Shown: positions 6,985 through 15,438, counted from the stretch's first letter. The stretch: DNA of 64,000 nucleotides from Clostridia bacterium (GCA_910574835.1 CAJTDE010000020.1:16633-80632), one strand, 5' to 3'. Translations and numbers: made by a program. The notes: generated by a model not told the origin, from the sequence alone.

Positions 6985-8418
6985 TCAGTGACTGTAAAAC
7001 CGAATTTCAAAACATGCACCCCCGCCCGGTATATTTCTTGCCCGGATGATTCCGTTCTGACGCTCAATCAGCTCTTTTGAGAGGGCCAGTCCAATCCCGA
7101 TTCCGCCCTCTCCCGCATTCTTTCCCCGGTAAAACCGCTCGAAAAGATGCGGGAGATCCTCCTTTGCAAAGCCTTCCCCCTCATCCCAAATAAGAATTTC
7201 CGTATACAGCGGATTCTGCCCGTAGGAGCAGCGAACCGTCCCGCCCCTGTTGTGCTCCATACAGTTTTTCATCAGATTCATAACGGCCTCCATCGTCCAG
7301 TCCGGATCTGCCGCTATCGCCATCTCCTGAAGCTCGGGGATGTCAATGGAAGTACCTGTCTCTGCAAATAACTCCTGCAAATTATCCGCAGCCAGAACAA
7401 GGAGCGTAAATACATCCACTTCCTTTCTCCGGAGAACCAACGCTCCGGCGTCCAGCCGGGACAGCACAAGAAGAGCATCCTGCAAATGCGTAAGCCGCAA
7501 AATCTGCTTTTCCACCTGTTCCAAATGCTCCCTTCCCATCTCCGGCTTATCCGTCTGCTCTGAAAGTCCCTCTTTACTTCTCTTTTGACTCTCCGCCTGT
7601 TCTGAAAAGTCCCCTTTACTTCTCTTTTGGCTCTCCGCCTGCTCTGAAAAGTCCCCTTTACTTCTCTTTTGGCTCTCCGCCTGCTCCGAATTGTTTTCCT
7701 TACATTCCTGCCCCCCTATCTGTCCGGAATAGTTGCCCCTGCCCTCCTGCCGCATCATCTGCACCGACAAGGACATGGCCGTTATCGGCGTTTTTATCTG
7801 ATGCGCAATATTGGAAAGATTCTCCGCAAACTCATTTTTCGCCTGTACTGCCGCATCCTTTGTCTGGTAGAGATAAGTGACATTCTTATAAATCGCATCC
7901 TCCAATTTGGAAAATTCATCCTCCCCGGAGGCGGCGAGAACAGGGGCTTTCCCCATAGGAACCTGTTCCAGATAATCAGTCAGGGCCTGAATCCGCAAAG
8001 ACTCTTTTTGATTCCGATATAGAAAGGTAAGAAACAACAGCAGAATCCCTGTCAAAATTCCCGCAAAGGCAAAGAACACCTCCTGCCCGTAAGCCGGTCC
8101 CGCAAAATCAGATACGCCATATCCCAGCGCGGCTAAAATATCCTCCTGCTCCCTGTCTGCCTGCCCGGAAGAATTATCCCGCGCCGTCTCATAAGACAAG
8201 CTGCCCTGCTGTCTCCGGGTATATTCTTTAAGGACGGCGGCAATGATTTCTCTTGTTTCCGGCTCTTGCTCCGCCGTCTCTGCGCAAATGGTATTCAGCA
8301 GTTCAAACTGCCGTCTTCCTTCACGGCCCAGCACAAGCATAACCGCAAGAGCCGAAGCAATCAGGCTGACAGAGACCGCAGCCCCCACCGTAACAATAAT
8401 GTTCCTCCTGCTGCTCAT
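6985..8418 (-). CDS. Sensor histidine kinase with an inserted tandem repeat
   Basis: A 477-residue kinase with two membrane segments (about 8-30 and 108-130) around an extracytoplasmic loop of about 80 residues. It has an H-box (NIAHQIKTPITAM) and catalytic boxes NLMKNCMEHN, WDEGEGF, LFERFYRG and GGIGIGLALSKELI. Between the two helices of the dimerisation domain there is a Gln/Glu/Ser/Lys-rich insertion with three 14-residue repeats (SEQAESQKRSKGDF). Such an insertion is unusual at that position. The start ATG at 8418 overlaps the response-regulator stop as ATGA and has GGAGG upstream. Its likely targets are the adjacent ABC exporter genes. Confidence 0.92.
   Translation of the reverse strand: MSSRRNIIVTVGAAVSVSLIASALAVMLVLGREGRRQFELLNTICAETAEQEPETREIIAAVLKEYTRRQQGSLSYETARDNSSGQADREQEDILAALGYGVSDFAGPAYGQEVFFAFAGILTGILLLFLTFLYRNQKESLRIQALTDYLEQVPMGKAPVLAASGEDEFSKLEDAIYKNVTYLYQTKDAAVQAKNEFAENLSNIAHQIKTPITAMSLSVQMMRQEGRGNYSGQIGGQECKENNSEQAESQKRSKGDFSEQAESQKRSKGDFSEQAESQKRSKEGLSEQTDKPEMGREHLEQVEKQILRLTHLQDALLVLSRLDAGALVLRRKEVDVFTLLVLAADNLQELFAETGTSIDIPELQEMAIAADPDWTMEAVMNLMKNCMEHNRGGTVRCSYGQNPLYTEILIWDEGEGFAKEDLPHLFERFYRGKNAGEGGIGIGLALSKELIERQNGIIRARNIPGGGACFEIRFYSH
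7559..7684 (-). repeat. Three 42-bp tandem repeats inside the histidine kinase gene
   Basis: Units at 7559-7600, 7601-7642 and 7643-7684; the last two are almost identical and the first differs at several bases. Each codes for 14 residues (SEQAESQKRSKGDF or a close variant), so copy number can change without breaking the frame. Confidence 0.93.
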
Positions 8419-9131
8419 AAGCCCTCCTCCATGCGATACCCCACGCTTCTGACCGTTTTCAGACATCCCGGCTGACGGAGCTTATCCCTCAGCCGCTTCA
8501 TAGTAACAGTTAAGGTATTGTCGTTTACAAAGCTGCCGTGAACATCCCAAACATGTTCCAGAATCTTTTCTCTCGTAACGGTTCTTCCCTTATTCTCCAT
8601 TAAATACAGAAGCAATTCATACTCCGACACACTCAGACTGACTTCCTCCCCCTGATCGGAAGATTCCGTAGGACAGTCTCCCGCCGTCTTTTCCCAATGA
8701 CAGGAAACGGTTCTCCGTTCCCGATCTATCACAATCCCTCCGCAGGAAAGATACCGCTTTGCCGCATCGCCGGTCCTGCGCAGCAGCGCCAGTATCCGCG
8801 AATAAAGCACCTCCAGCTCAAAGGGCTTTACCACATAATCATCCGCACCGTTTTGAAAGCCGGAAACAATATCCGCCGTATCTCCCCGGACTGTCAGAAA
8901 GATAACGGGCAGCTCCTTCCAGGTTTTGCGAATCCACCGGCACAGACTGTCTCCCTGCCCGTCCGGCATATTCCAGTCCAGTAAAACACAGGTTGGCACA
9001 TGAGTTCTCAAAGCCTGCTCCGCCTCCGAAAGAGCGGCGCACACCGTTACCCAAAGGCCCTTATTCTCCAAATATACCTTAACTGCCTGCGCAATATCGG
9101 GATCATCCTCTATATAATAAATTTCAATCAT
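8415..9131 (-). CDS. OmpR-family response regulator
   Basis: 238 residues. The receiver domain is at about 1-115 with acidic pair YIEDD, phospho-acceptor Asp in CVLLDWNMPDG and Lys in DYVVKPFEL. The C-terminal winged helix covers about 135-235 (SEYELLLYLMENKGRTVTRE and HGSFVNDNTLTVTMKRLR as landmarks). The start at 9131 sits six bases after GGAGA; an ATG at 9137 overlaps the ribosome binding site. It overlaps the kinase gene by four bases and probably regulates the downstream ABC exporter. Confidence 0.94.
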   Translation of the reverse strand: MIEIYYIEDDPDIAQAVKVYLENKGLWVTVCAALSEAEQALRTHVPTCVLLDWNMPDGQGDSLCRWIRKTWKELPVIFLTVRGDTADIVSGFQNGADDYVVKPFELEVLYSRILALLRRTGDAAKRYLSCGGIVIDRERRTVSCHWEKTAGDCPTESSDQGEEVSLSVSEYELLLYLMENKGRTVTREKILEHVWDVHGSFVNDNTLTVTMKRLRDKLRQPGCLKTVRSVGYRMEEGL

Positions 9132-9223
9132 TTTCATTCTCCGCCTTGCCGTCCACTTTATATCGCTTTCATTTTTCTGCTGCTTTCCCTGCTGTTTCCG
9201 CCCCATAGCCCGACTTTTTATCG

Positions 9224-9249
9224 GGCTGCCGCAGAATCAGCCGGCAGCC
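9224..9249. repeat. REP-like palindrome (family 3), single copy
   Basis: GGCTGCCG pairs with CGGCAGCC around CAGAATCAGC. It has the same core as the ends of the 22872-23087 inverted repeat and the terminator at 3913-3946. A small CCCGA/TCGGG hairpin (9209-9225) touches it. It lies in the gap between the response regulator and the carboxypeptidase genes. Confidence 0.65.
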
Positions 9250-9394
9250 TCCTACCCTGCTTTGTTCCTTATTATATCCGAAAATAATTACAGTTCCGTG
9301 ACAAATACAAATGCTCTTTAAAAAAATTCCCTTGTAAAATGCCTGCAAAAGCATAAAACAAGGGAATACACAAGTTCTTAAATCTCCATACTTT

Positions 9395-10549
9395 TTAGGG
9401 TTCTTTTGTAAGCTCCTGGTACAGCTTCGCATGATCGTTGATACACCACCATTTGCTGCCCGAATTAGCTGTTACACAGATATAAGTTCTGCCGTTTTCA
9501 TTGGTTCCGAAGCTCACCGCGCAGCTTCCCGACTCGTCCACAAAGCCCGTTTTTCCATAGACGGGAATCCCGTTGGTCTCCTTATCCTCAATGCGCCGCA
9601 CAAACCAGTTGGACAGCTCAATCCCTTCCGGGTGCTGCTCCGTGGCGGAGGTGGTATAAATACGTGTTGAAAACACCTCCCTGCACATCTCATTTTGAAT
9701 AGCGGCCTCCATCATCACGGCCATATCGTAAGCGGTAGTATAATGGTCAGCCTCATAAATTCCGACGCAGTTGGTAAAATGGGAGGTCTTCGACAGCCCA
9801 AGCTCTTCAAGCTTCTGATTCATCAGATCCACAAAAGCTTCCTGAGAGCCCGCCACATAAATCGCAAGCCCCAGAGCTGCATCGGCCCCGGAGGGAAGAA
9901 TGGTACCATACATCAGATCCCGTATCGTAACCGTCTCGTCCCTGCCAAAGCCTGCGTTGCTGCAGCGATTTTTATAGCTGTAGTCCGTAATGTCAATGGT
10001 TATGGTAAATGTATCGTCCCAGTTCTCAACATGCTCCGCCGCAACCAGGGCCGTCAGCACCTTCGTCATAGACGCCGGAACCATCCGGCTGAACGCATCC
10101 CTGGAAGCCAGGATGGTATCATTTTCCGTATCCGCAAAAAGAGCATAAGTGCTGGTGATATCCTCCCCCAGCGCCAAAGTATCCTCCGTAGCTTCATACC
10201 GGTAGTCCGGCTGAACGCCCGAACTGCCGTCACCTGCTCCCTGACCGTCTCCCTCCGGGCTGACCGCTCCTCCGCTTGACATGCTGTCTGCCAGAAGGGC
10301 GTTCTGTGCCTCTGCCGTAACTCTCTGGCGCAGACCGGCAACCGTTCCCCGATCCGGATTTATTTTCCCCCATATGATCTTTATCATGAACAGCAAAATG
10401 CCAATGGTCGCTGCTGCCATTCCTATCTTAATCGTCCGGCGGATCAACATCCGGCGTCTTCTTCTGCGCCGCATCTCCTGCCGCCTGCGCATGCGCCGCC
10501 TTCTCCGGCGCAGCTCGTCCTCATCGTCTTCGTATAGTCTTTCCAACAA
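9395..10549 (-). CDS. D-alanyl-D-alanine carboxypeptidase, membrane anchored
   Basis: A 384-residue penicillin-binding protein of the S11 peptidase family that trims the terminal D-Ala of peptidoglycan stem peptides outside the cell. Catalytic motifs are SMTK (nucleophile Ser, about residue 160), SGADA in the second-motif position where SxN is more usual, and KTG in VYGKTGF. The N-terminal 35 residues are extraordinarily rich in Arg, then a single membrane segment follows (about 43-60), so it is anchored by an uncleaved N-terminal segment, not by the C-terminal helix common in the family. The start is TTG (10549 or 10546) behind AGGAG, which comes from the 3' end of a family-2 repeat. It stands alone. 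Confidence 0.9.
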   Translation of the reverse strand: MLERLYEDDEDELRRRRRRMRRRQEMRRRRRRRMLIRRTIKIGMAAATIGILLFMIKIIWGKINPDRGTVAGLRQRVTAEAQNALLADSMSSGGAVSPEGDGQGAGDGSSGVQPDYRYEATEDTLALGEDITSTYALFADTENDTILASRDAFSRMVPASMTKVLTALVAAEHVENWDDTFTITIDITDYSYKNRCSNAGFGRDETVTIRDLMYGTILPSGADAALGLAIYVAGSQEAFVDLMNQKLEELGLSKTSHFTNCVGIYEADHYTTAYDMAVMMEAAIQNEMCREVFSTRIYTTSATEQHPEGIELSNWFVRRIEDKETNGIPVYGKTGFVDESGSCAVSFGTNENGRTYICVTANSGSKWWCINDHAKLYQELTKEP

Positions 10550-10552
10550 TCT

Positions 10553-10570
10553 CTCCTATTCCAGTTCCTG
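10553..10570 (-). repeat. Short 3' end of the family-2 repeat
   Basis: The minus strand reads GGAACTGGAATAGGAG immediately before the carboxypeptidase start. It matches the final bases of the longer copies at 3593 and 29984; the upstream part of the element is absent. Confidence 0.7.
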
Positions 10571-10664
10571 CTCATATGACTATTATATCCAAAAAATCCA
10601 TTTATACAAAAATAGCATAAAAGAAGCCAAGGCACAACCCTCAGCTTCTTCCTTTTCTTACTTC

Positions 10665-10841
10665 CTATGCGCGTATGTCAACAAACTGCCCCAGATCTGA
10701 CGGGATGGCTCCCTCCAGCATCTCCAAAAGCTCCATGCTGGTTTCCTCCACCTGGTCCATCACCTTTGCTGTCAGGGCATAGCCTACATTCATATGAAGC
10801 TGGCTGTATGACATAGCAGATGATAATGCTGCAATATCCAT
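10665..10841 (-). CDS. YjfB-family putative motility protein
   Basis: A 58-residue protein beginning MDIAALSSAMSYSQLHMNVG, which matches the small YjfB family seen beside motility genes in Firmicutes. It is mostly helical by composition and has no signal peptide or membrane segment. The start at 10841 was chosen over upstream in-frame codons because AGAGGTG lies eight bases before it and family members start there. It is monocistronic with its own sigma-A-like promoter. The molecular function of the family is unknown to me. Confidence 0.85.
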   Translation of the reverse strand: MDIAALSSAMSYSQLHMNVGYALTAKVMDQVEETSMELLEMLEGAIPSDLGQFVDIRA

Positions 10842-10924
10842 AATAATCACCTCTGTAAACGGAATATGCCTCGCTGCTTCCTGACTTGAAAACAAGCAAA
10901 AACATTCCAAATGATCTTTATGCC

Positions 10925-10953
10925 ATCATAGCAGAATTTCCGAAAAAATGCAA
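10925..10953 (-). promoter_or_regulatory. Sigma-A-like promoter of the YjfB gene
   Basis: TTGCAT (10953-10948), 17-bp spacer and TATGAT (10930-10925) on the minus strand, immediately beyond the metF stop codon. Confidence 0.65.
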
Positions 10954-10957
10954 GAGA

Positions 10958-11884
10958 TTAGTCGATAGAAATCCCGGCCTTCTCCAGAATCTTCGGCACA
11001 TTCTTCTCCGCGCCGATAGCCATAATATGTACGCCGTCACAGAGACCCTCATCCTTGATCTTGGCGATCATCTCAGCCGCCATCTCAATGCCAAGCTGTG
11101 TGGGCAGACCCTTCACGCCCTTCTCCTTGCCCTCCGCAGCCGCAGCCGCCAGACGGTCAATCATATCCTGAGGAACCGCGATACCCGGCACATTCTCATT
11201 CATATACTTAGCCATTCCCGCCGCCTTCAGCGGAATAATACCGGCCATAATGTGAGTCTTAATATTTGCCTTGTCCACTTCATCCATAAAGCGCTTAAAG
11301 CTCTCCAGATCAAAAATACCCTGAGTCTGAATATAGCGTGCACCCGCCTCCACCTTCTGGCGAAGCTTATTGATCTGCAAAAACAGAGGTTCGTAAACAG
11401 GAGTTACCGCCGCACCCTTATAAAACTCCGGCGCGCCGCCTTCCAGCTCATTGCCGCCGCAGTCCGTTCCCGTAGCTTCCATCACGGACAGCATATGGAG
11501 AATCCCTACGGAATCCAAATCATACACCGGCTTAGACTGACTGCAGTCGCCCACCGTAGGATGGTCGCCGGTCAGTGCCAGCATCGTATCAATGCCAAAG
11601 GCTGCCGCAGAAAGCATATCGCCCATAATTCCCATACGGCTGCGATCACGGCCCGTCACCTGGATAATCGGCTCCAGTCCCGCCTCTTTCAGCTTAATAC
11701 ACAGACCAAGAGAGGAAGCCTTCAAACATGCGGACTGCATATCCGTAACATTAACGCCATGCACCTTCCCCTTCAAAAGCTCGGCCGCCTCCATCTGTTC
11801 CTTAAAATCATATCCCTTGGGAGGAGCCATCTCAACGGTTACACCAAACTTTCCGCCCTCAAGGGCTTTCTCTAACATTCCCAT
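10958..11884 (-). CDS. metF: Methylenetetrahydrofolate reductase, catalytic subunit
   Basis: 308 residues forming the FAD-type TIM barrel of the MetF family. Landmarks are VTVEMAPPKGYDFKEQ near the N-terminus, LALTGDHPTVGD in the middle and AGARYIQTQGIFDLESF. It reduces 5,10-methylene-THF to 5-methyl-THF for methionine synthesis or the methyl branch of acetogenesis. Its start overlaps the stop of the upstream metV-like gene by one base (TAATG). The pairing with MetV suggests a clostridial MetVF complex, in which MetV carries an Fe-S/Zn centre. Whether the cell runs the full Wood-Ljungdahl pathway cannot be told from this window. Confidence 0.94.
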   Translation of the reverse strand: MGMLEKALEGGKFGVTVEMAPPKGYDFKEQMEAAELLKGKVHGVNVTDMQSACLKASSLGLCIKLKEAGLEPIIQVTGRDRSRMGIMGDMLSAAAFGIDTMLALTGDHPTVGDCSQSKPVYDLDSVGILHMLSVMEATGTDCGGNELEGGAPEFYKGAAVTPVYEPLFLQINKLRQKVEAGARYIQTQGIFDLESFKRFMDEVDKANIKTHIMAGIIPLKAAGMAKYMNENVPGIAVPQDMIDRLAAAAAEGKEKGVKGLPTQLGIEMAAEMIAKIKDEGLCDGVHIMAIGAEKNVPKILEKAGISID

Positions 11885-12531
11885 TACTTGTTCCCCCTAA
11901 TATTAATTGTTCTGGGATATGAAACCTTCTCATATCCTTTATCCGGACGTCTCTGTGCCAGCTTATCCAGCATACCCAAAGACTCCAGACGCTTATAAAT
12001 CAGAATCCATGCACAGTCATTCTCCGGATTCACCTCACACTTGCCGTTCTTCTGTCCGCCGCAGGGGCCATTTACCAGAGACTTCGCACATCTGGAAATG
12101 GGACAGATACCTCCGGTTGTTCCAAGCACACAGTCTCCGCAGAGGTGACATGCCTCCTCAAACAGACCAAACTTCACGGCCTCCCCTAAAAACATCGTAT
12201 TATTAGACGGATAAACCGGCGCCGCCGCATGATTGGCCGCCACCTGCACACCGTCGCCGCAGGACATGCAGACAACCGCATCCGGGCCTGCCGCATTCAG
12301 CTTCTTCATGGCCGTCTTCACACCCATGTTCATACAGCAGTAATCCGCCATTCCGGTAGCCACCACCGTCTTACCCTTAGATTCCAAATAAGCCTTCAGT
12401 TCCCCGATCTCCTTCTCGCCGCCCGTGGCACAGGCCGTAGCACAGCTGCCGCAGCCAAGGATTGCAATCTTCTTCGCATCCCCGAGCATCGCCATCAATT
12501 CATCAATGGGCTTTTTCTGTGTGATAATCAT
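11884..12531 (-). CDS. MetV-like methylenetetrahydrofolate reductase partner, Cys-rich
   Basis: 215 residues of the family often called MTHFR C-terminal or MetV, found as the partner of MetF in acetogens. The N-terminal half is a Rossmann-like fold with CGSCATACATGG and ADYCCMNMG. The C-terminal half carries Cys clusters (CHLCGDCVLG, CPISRCAKSLVNGPCGG, DCAW) that bind a metal or Fe-S centre in relatives. It is coupled to metF (one-base overlap). The ATG at 12531 follows AAGGAGAG. The operon has its own promoter and a leader of about 150 bases. Confidence 0.86.
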   Translation of the reverse strand: MIITQKKPIDELMAMLGDAKKIAILGCGSCATACATGGEKEIGELKAYLESKGKTVVATGMADYCCMNMGVKTAMKKLNAAGPDAVVCMSCGDGVQVAANHAAAPVYPSNNTMFLGEAVKFGLFEEACHLCGDCVLGTTGGICPISRCAKSLVNGPCGGQKNGKCEVNPENDCAWILIYKRLESLGMLDKLAQRRPDKGYEKVSYPRTINIRGNK

Positions 12532-12685
12532 GGTATTCTCTCCTTATATCCCTTTTACATTCCAGGCATCCTTCGCTGACAAACACGGGAAACCGTCCAA
12601 CAAACAGAACACTTCCAAAGCTGCCGTTCACTCCGTGACCCGTAACCTTCCAAAAGCCGTATGCCGGCAAAGAGCTGTCCTCTCC
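12532..12685 (-). other. Long leader of the metVF operon, possibly structured
   Basis: Between the promoter and the metV start are about 150 bases with several short hairpins on the minus strand: AGAG/CTCT, GCCG/CGGC around GCATA, and GTCAC/GTGA. CTTTTGGAAG and CTTTGGAAG occur as a near repeat. I compared it by eye with THF, SAM, cobalamin and ZTP riboswitches and recognised none of them. It may be an unclassified regulatory leader or simply unstructured. Confidence 0.35.
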
Positions 12686-12691
12686 CTTTCT

Positions 12692-12719
12692 ATTGTAATA
12701 CTTTCTGATAAGAAATCAA
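12692..12719 (-). promoter_or_regulatory. Likely promoter of metVF
   Basis: TTGATT (12719-12714), 16-bp spacer and TACAAT (12697-12692) on the minus strand in an AT-rich stretch. The rest of the gap up to 12945 shows no gene and no clear signal. Confidence 0.6.
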
Positions 12720-12952
12720 GTATAAATTCTAAGAAAATAACAAAATATATCATATTTTTTTATCTTTATAACATTTTATAACAAATCCTCATATCCCCAT
12801 CCCTCCCAAACAACCATGCCACCGAAAACCAACAAAACAAGCGGTCCAAGAAAAACTCATTCTAATCTCTGTCCGCACAGCTCACTGCTCACAACAACTG
12901 TTATCACACCTGCACAGCAGGAGGCTTATTGAAAGACTGCCATACAAAAAAA

Positions 12953-12980
12953 TATCCCCAACCATTGCTGATTGGAGATA
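12953..12980 (-). terminator. Terminator after the 212-residue flagellar-region protein gene
   Basis: TATCTCCAATCA pairs with TGGTTGGGGATA (two mismatches) on the minus strand and is followed by seven T. It is 21 bases past the stop codon at 13001. Confidence 0.85.
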
Positions 12981-13000
12981 CTTAAAATACTCATCTTATT

Positions 13001-13639
13001 CTACTTCCCGGTCTTCTCATAATACTCACTGAACAGATCATTCACTGCCTTATAAGTCTCACCCGAGATAGACGGCAGAGAGCCTCCCCAGGCTTCTTCC
13101 GCCTGCTTAAAGCCCTTCTCAATCGCATTCTGCATCTTCTGCATCTGCTCCGGATTGTCCCCTGCAAGCGCCTGGGCAAAATCAAACAATCTCTGAGACG
13201 TCTGCTTTACACCCCAGTAGCCGTCCTCCGAAATCGCCTGCTGAGCCTCAGCCTTCGTCTGAGCATCAACCGTAAAATTCCCGCTGGCAATCGTCCTCCA
13301 GAACTCATCACTGCCCGCCTGCAGCCCCGTAATGCCCTGCTTATTGAACATCTGCATCATCATGTTCGTAAAGCGCGTCGTCTGATTCTCCAAATCAGCC
13401 TTCAAGCTGTTCACCAGGGATTTACGCTCGGAATCACTCATCTTCCTTGTAACCTGAGAATCCTGGCTAAACTCCGCCCGATCCGTACTCGGCTTCGCAG
13501 CCGCGCCGGAAACGGCATCCACAGCCTTCTGATCCTGTTTCTGAGCCACCTCCGCAGCCTTCACCGCATTATTCACATTAACAGCCGCATATCCGGAATT
13601 TGCCTGGACATTCTGATAATAATTATCTTCAAGTCTCAA
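13001..13639 (-). CDS. Conserved soluble protein in the motility region, function unknown
   Basis: A 212-residue hydrophilic protein. The N-terminal 60 residues are low-complexity and Ala/Val/Gln-rich. The C-terminal half is compact and helical (GYWGVKQTSQRLFDFAQAL and EKGFKQAEEAWGGSLP are landmarks), a pattern I have seen in unannotated proteins of flagellated bacteria but cannot name. There is no signal peptide or membrane segment. The start codon follows AGGAGG. A GCCGATAT box, like the -10 of sigma-28 promoters, lies about 60 bases upstream, which suggests co-regulation with flagellar genes. Confidence 0.8.
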   Translation of the reverse strand: MRLEDNYYQNVQANSGYAAVNVNNAVKAAEVAQKQDQKAVDAVSGAAAKPSTDRAEFSQDSQVTRKMSDSERKSLVNSLKADLENQTTRFTNMMMQMFNKQGITGLQAGSDEFWRTIASGNFTVDAQTKAEAQQAISEDGYWGVKQTSQRLFDFAQALAGDNPEQMQKMQNAIEKGFKQAEEAWGGSLPSISGETYKAVNDLFSEYYEKTGK

Positions 13640-13697
13640 ACCAATTTCCTCCTTTCTTGATAAGTACTAAAAATTCCATTATTTCTCTATATACATA

Positions 13698-13705
13698 ATA
13701 TCGGC
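13698..13705 (-). promoter_or_regulatory. Sigma-28-like -10 box before the 212-residue protein gene
   Basis: The minus strand reads GCCGATAT, the textbook sigma-28 (SigD/FliA) -10. Fifteen bases upstream of it is TTAT, which is a weak match to the usual TAAA -35. The same TTAT spacing occurs before the FliD-like gene at 22034-22060. Confidence 0.5.
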
Positions 13706-13763
13706 CCCATCCCCCAAAAAATAAGCCCTCTCTCCAAATCCCCAAAAATAAACTCCAAAAGTA

Positions 13764-15308
13764 TCACCCCGCAACCATCCTCCAGAGTAAATATCCCGCC
13801 ACAAGCACAACTACTACAAGCATCTGCCGCACAAACACCTTCTCCGCCTTCTGATCCCTGACCTTCCTCCGCTCCTCCGCCTCCATCACAGCCCCCCAAG
13901 GACTGTACCTCTGCGCCCGTAGCGTAATCCCTCTCCCGTCCTGCCCCAAAGCAGCAAGAAATCCCCTCCAATTCTCTTCCAAAAGCCGCGTCCCTCTCCG
14001 AAAATCCTCCTCCAAAGTCCGCCCTCCAAGCATCTGAAAAAAACCGGCCTCCTCCGAATAAGCCCGTTGACTGCGGTACGCCGCATCCCCCTTCTTCTCC
14101 AAAAACAACCGATACGCATAAGCCAGCCCTTCCGAAGCCGCCCGCTGCGCATCCTTCGTTTTCTCATAAATCCCTGTCGTATGGTAATAAGCCTCATAGG
14201 CCCCCTTCTGATTGAGATAATAATCTACCATTTGATTTACCAGACTTTTCACAGGCGAAGCCATGTCACCGGACCGCCCGTTCCCGGAAAGATAAATCTC
14301 ACCCTTAATAGAAGTAAGCGCCGCCAGATACCCCACAACTTCCTGATTCCCCTTCAAGGTCCCCATCCCCTCCAGAATACGGCCGCTCTCACCCAAATGT
14401 CTGGCAAATGCATCCGCCCGGACAAGCTCATCTATCCCAAAGCCTCCGCTCTCCCGGCTGCCTCCCCGAGCCTCGCCAAAAGCCTGACTCCGCTGATTCA
14501 TCTCCAACTGCCCTGACTTCCTGTGTGCGTCAAACTCCTGACTGACCCGCACATTCCTTCCGCCACAAGCCTGATACACACTCCCCTCCTCGCCAAACGC
14601 CTTCCCGGAGGCTTCCGTCACACCATGAGAAGATACGGCAGAAGCATGTCCCTTCCCGACGCCGCTGCCCGAAGAAAAAAAGCGCTCTGCCGCCTTGGGA
14701 GAAATACTCTCCCCCGTAGTCCGCTTATACACACGATGCCGAATCTGATCAATGGTCTCACGCTGTCCCATCCGTTCCAGCAAGGAAATAAGATTCTTAA
14801 GCTTCACTTCCAAAACGAGATTCAGCTTTTCGGAAAGCACCGCATCCAACCGCTCCTTCTGTACCGTTTGCTCCTGACCCGTGGTATGAATCAGCACCGC
14901 CTCCAGCAAGGCCAGATACAGCCTGGACAATTCCTCCAGATCCTTAGACAGATTCCCCGAAGAAGAGGGCTGCCAGTTCAGAAGCGCCTCCCAAAGCTCC
15001 TGCTCCATCTCCAGAATCCATCGAAGATTTGCCTCCATAAGAAGCTTCCCCTCAATGCCGAACCACTTGCTCTGTCTGGAAAGCTCCGGTGTATCCCGCT
15101 GCTCCCGCTCCTCACTCTTTGACTCCGAACGTTCCTCCTCCAGCTTTGCCCTGGCCTCCTCCGCCTGTTTTGCAGCCTGTGCAACCAGTACCCGTCCGGC
15201 CTCCAGCTCCATCAGCTTTCTCGCAGCCCTGTTTTCCGCTCCCGTGGGCGCCGGCTGCGGCTGTGCTTCTATCCCCTTTGTATTCGTACCTACGCCAACC
15301 TTCTCCAT
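13764..15308 (-). CDS. Large tail-anchored protein of unknown function in the motility region
   Basis: A 514-residue protein that I do not recognise. The N-terminal 90 residues are charged and likely coiled coil (AKQAEEARAKLEEERSESK). A middle part has Ser/Gly-rich segments, and the rest is helical with many Trp, Tyr and Glu residues. It ends with one strongly hydrophobic segment (MLVVVVLVAGYLLWRMV), so it would be C-terminally anchored with most of the protein in the cytoplasm. It has no export signal. It sits 124 bases upstream of the 212-residue protein gene on the same strand. A candidate sigma-28-type box lies upstream. A structural or accessory role at the flagellar base is only a guess from position. 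Confidence 0.78.
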   Translation of the reverse strand: MEKVGVGTNTKGIEAQPQPAPTGAENRAARKLMELEAGRVLVAQAAKQAEEARAKLEEERSESKSEEREQRDTPELSRQSKWFGIEGKLLMEANLRWILEMEQELWEALLNWQPSSSGNLSKDLEELSRLYLALLEAVLIHTTGQEQTVQKERLDAVLSEKLNLVLEVKLKNLISLLERMGQRETIDQIRHRVYKRTTGESISPKAAERFFSSGSGVGKGHASAVSSHGVTEASGKAFGEEGSVYQACGGRNVRVSQEFDAHRKSGQLEMNQRSQAFGEARGGSRESGGFGIDELVRADAFARHLGESGRILEGMGTLKGNQEVVGYLAALTSIKGEIYLSGNGRSGDMASPVKSLVNQMVDYYLNQKGAYEAYYHTTGIYEKTKDAQRAASEGLAYAYRLFLEKKGDAAYRSQRAYSEEAGFFQMLGGRTLEEDFRRGTRLLEENWRGFLAALGQDGRGITLRAQRYSPWGAVMEAEERRKVRDQKAEKVFVRQMLVVVVLVAGYLLWRMVAG

Positions 15309-15411
15309 ACCCTTCCCCTTATATCAAAAACATTTCCATACCATCAACGGACAGAAACACAATTACCCCAGATGCCCCCTTGACCGCTGAAAATAAGCTC
15401 CTCTATAAAAA

Positions 15412-15438
15412 CTATCGACCAAATCACCCTTGTCATTA
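15412..15438 (-). promoter_or_regulatory. Weak sigma-28-like promoter before the 514-residue protein gene
   Basis: The minus strand shows TAAT, a 15-bp spacer and GTCGATAG, two mismatches from GCCGATAA. It is about 110 bases from the start codon. Confidence 0.3.

Noticed and set aside
6985..9131. BceRS-type antimicrobial-peptide sensing system
   Set aside because: The kinase has an outside loop of about 80 residues and the permease has the MacB-like layout, while Bce kinases have almost no outside loop and Bce permeases have ten segments with one large loop.
12532..12685. THF, SAM, cobalamin or ZTP riboswitch before metV
   Set aside because: The conserved cores of these classes were not found by eye, so only an unclassified leader is reported.
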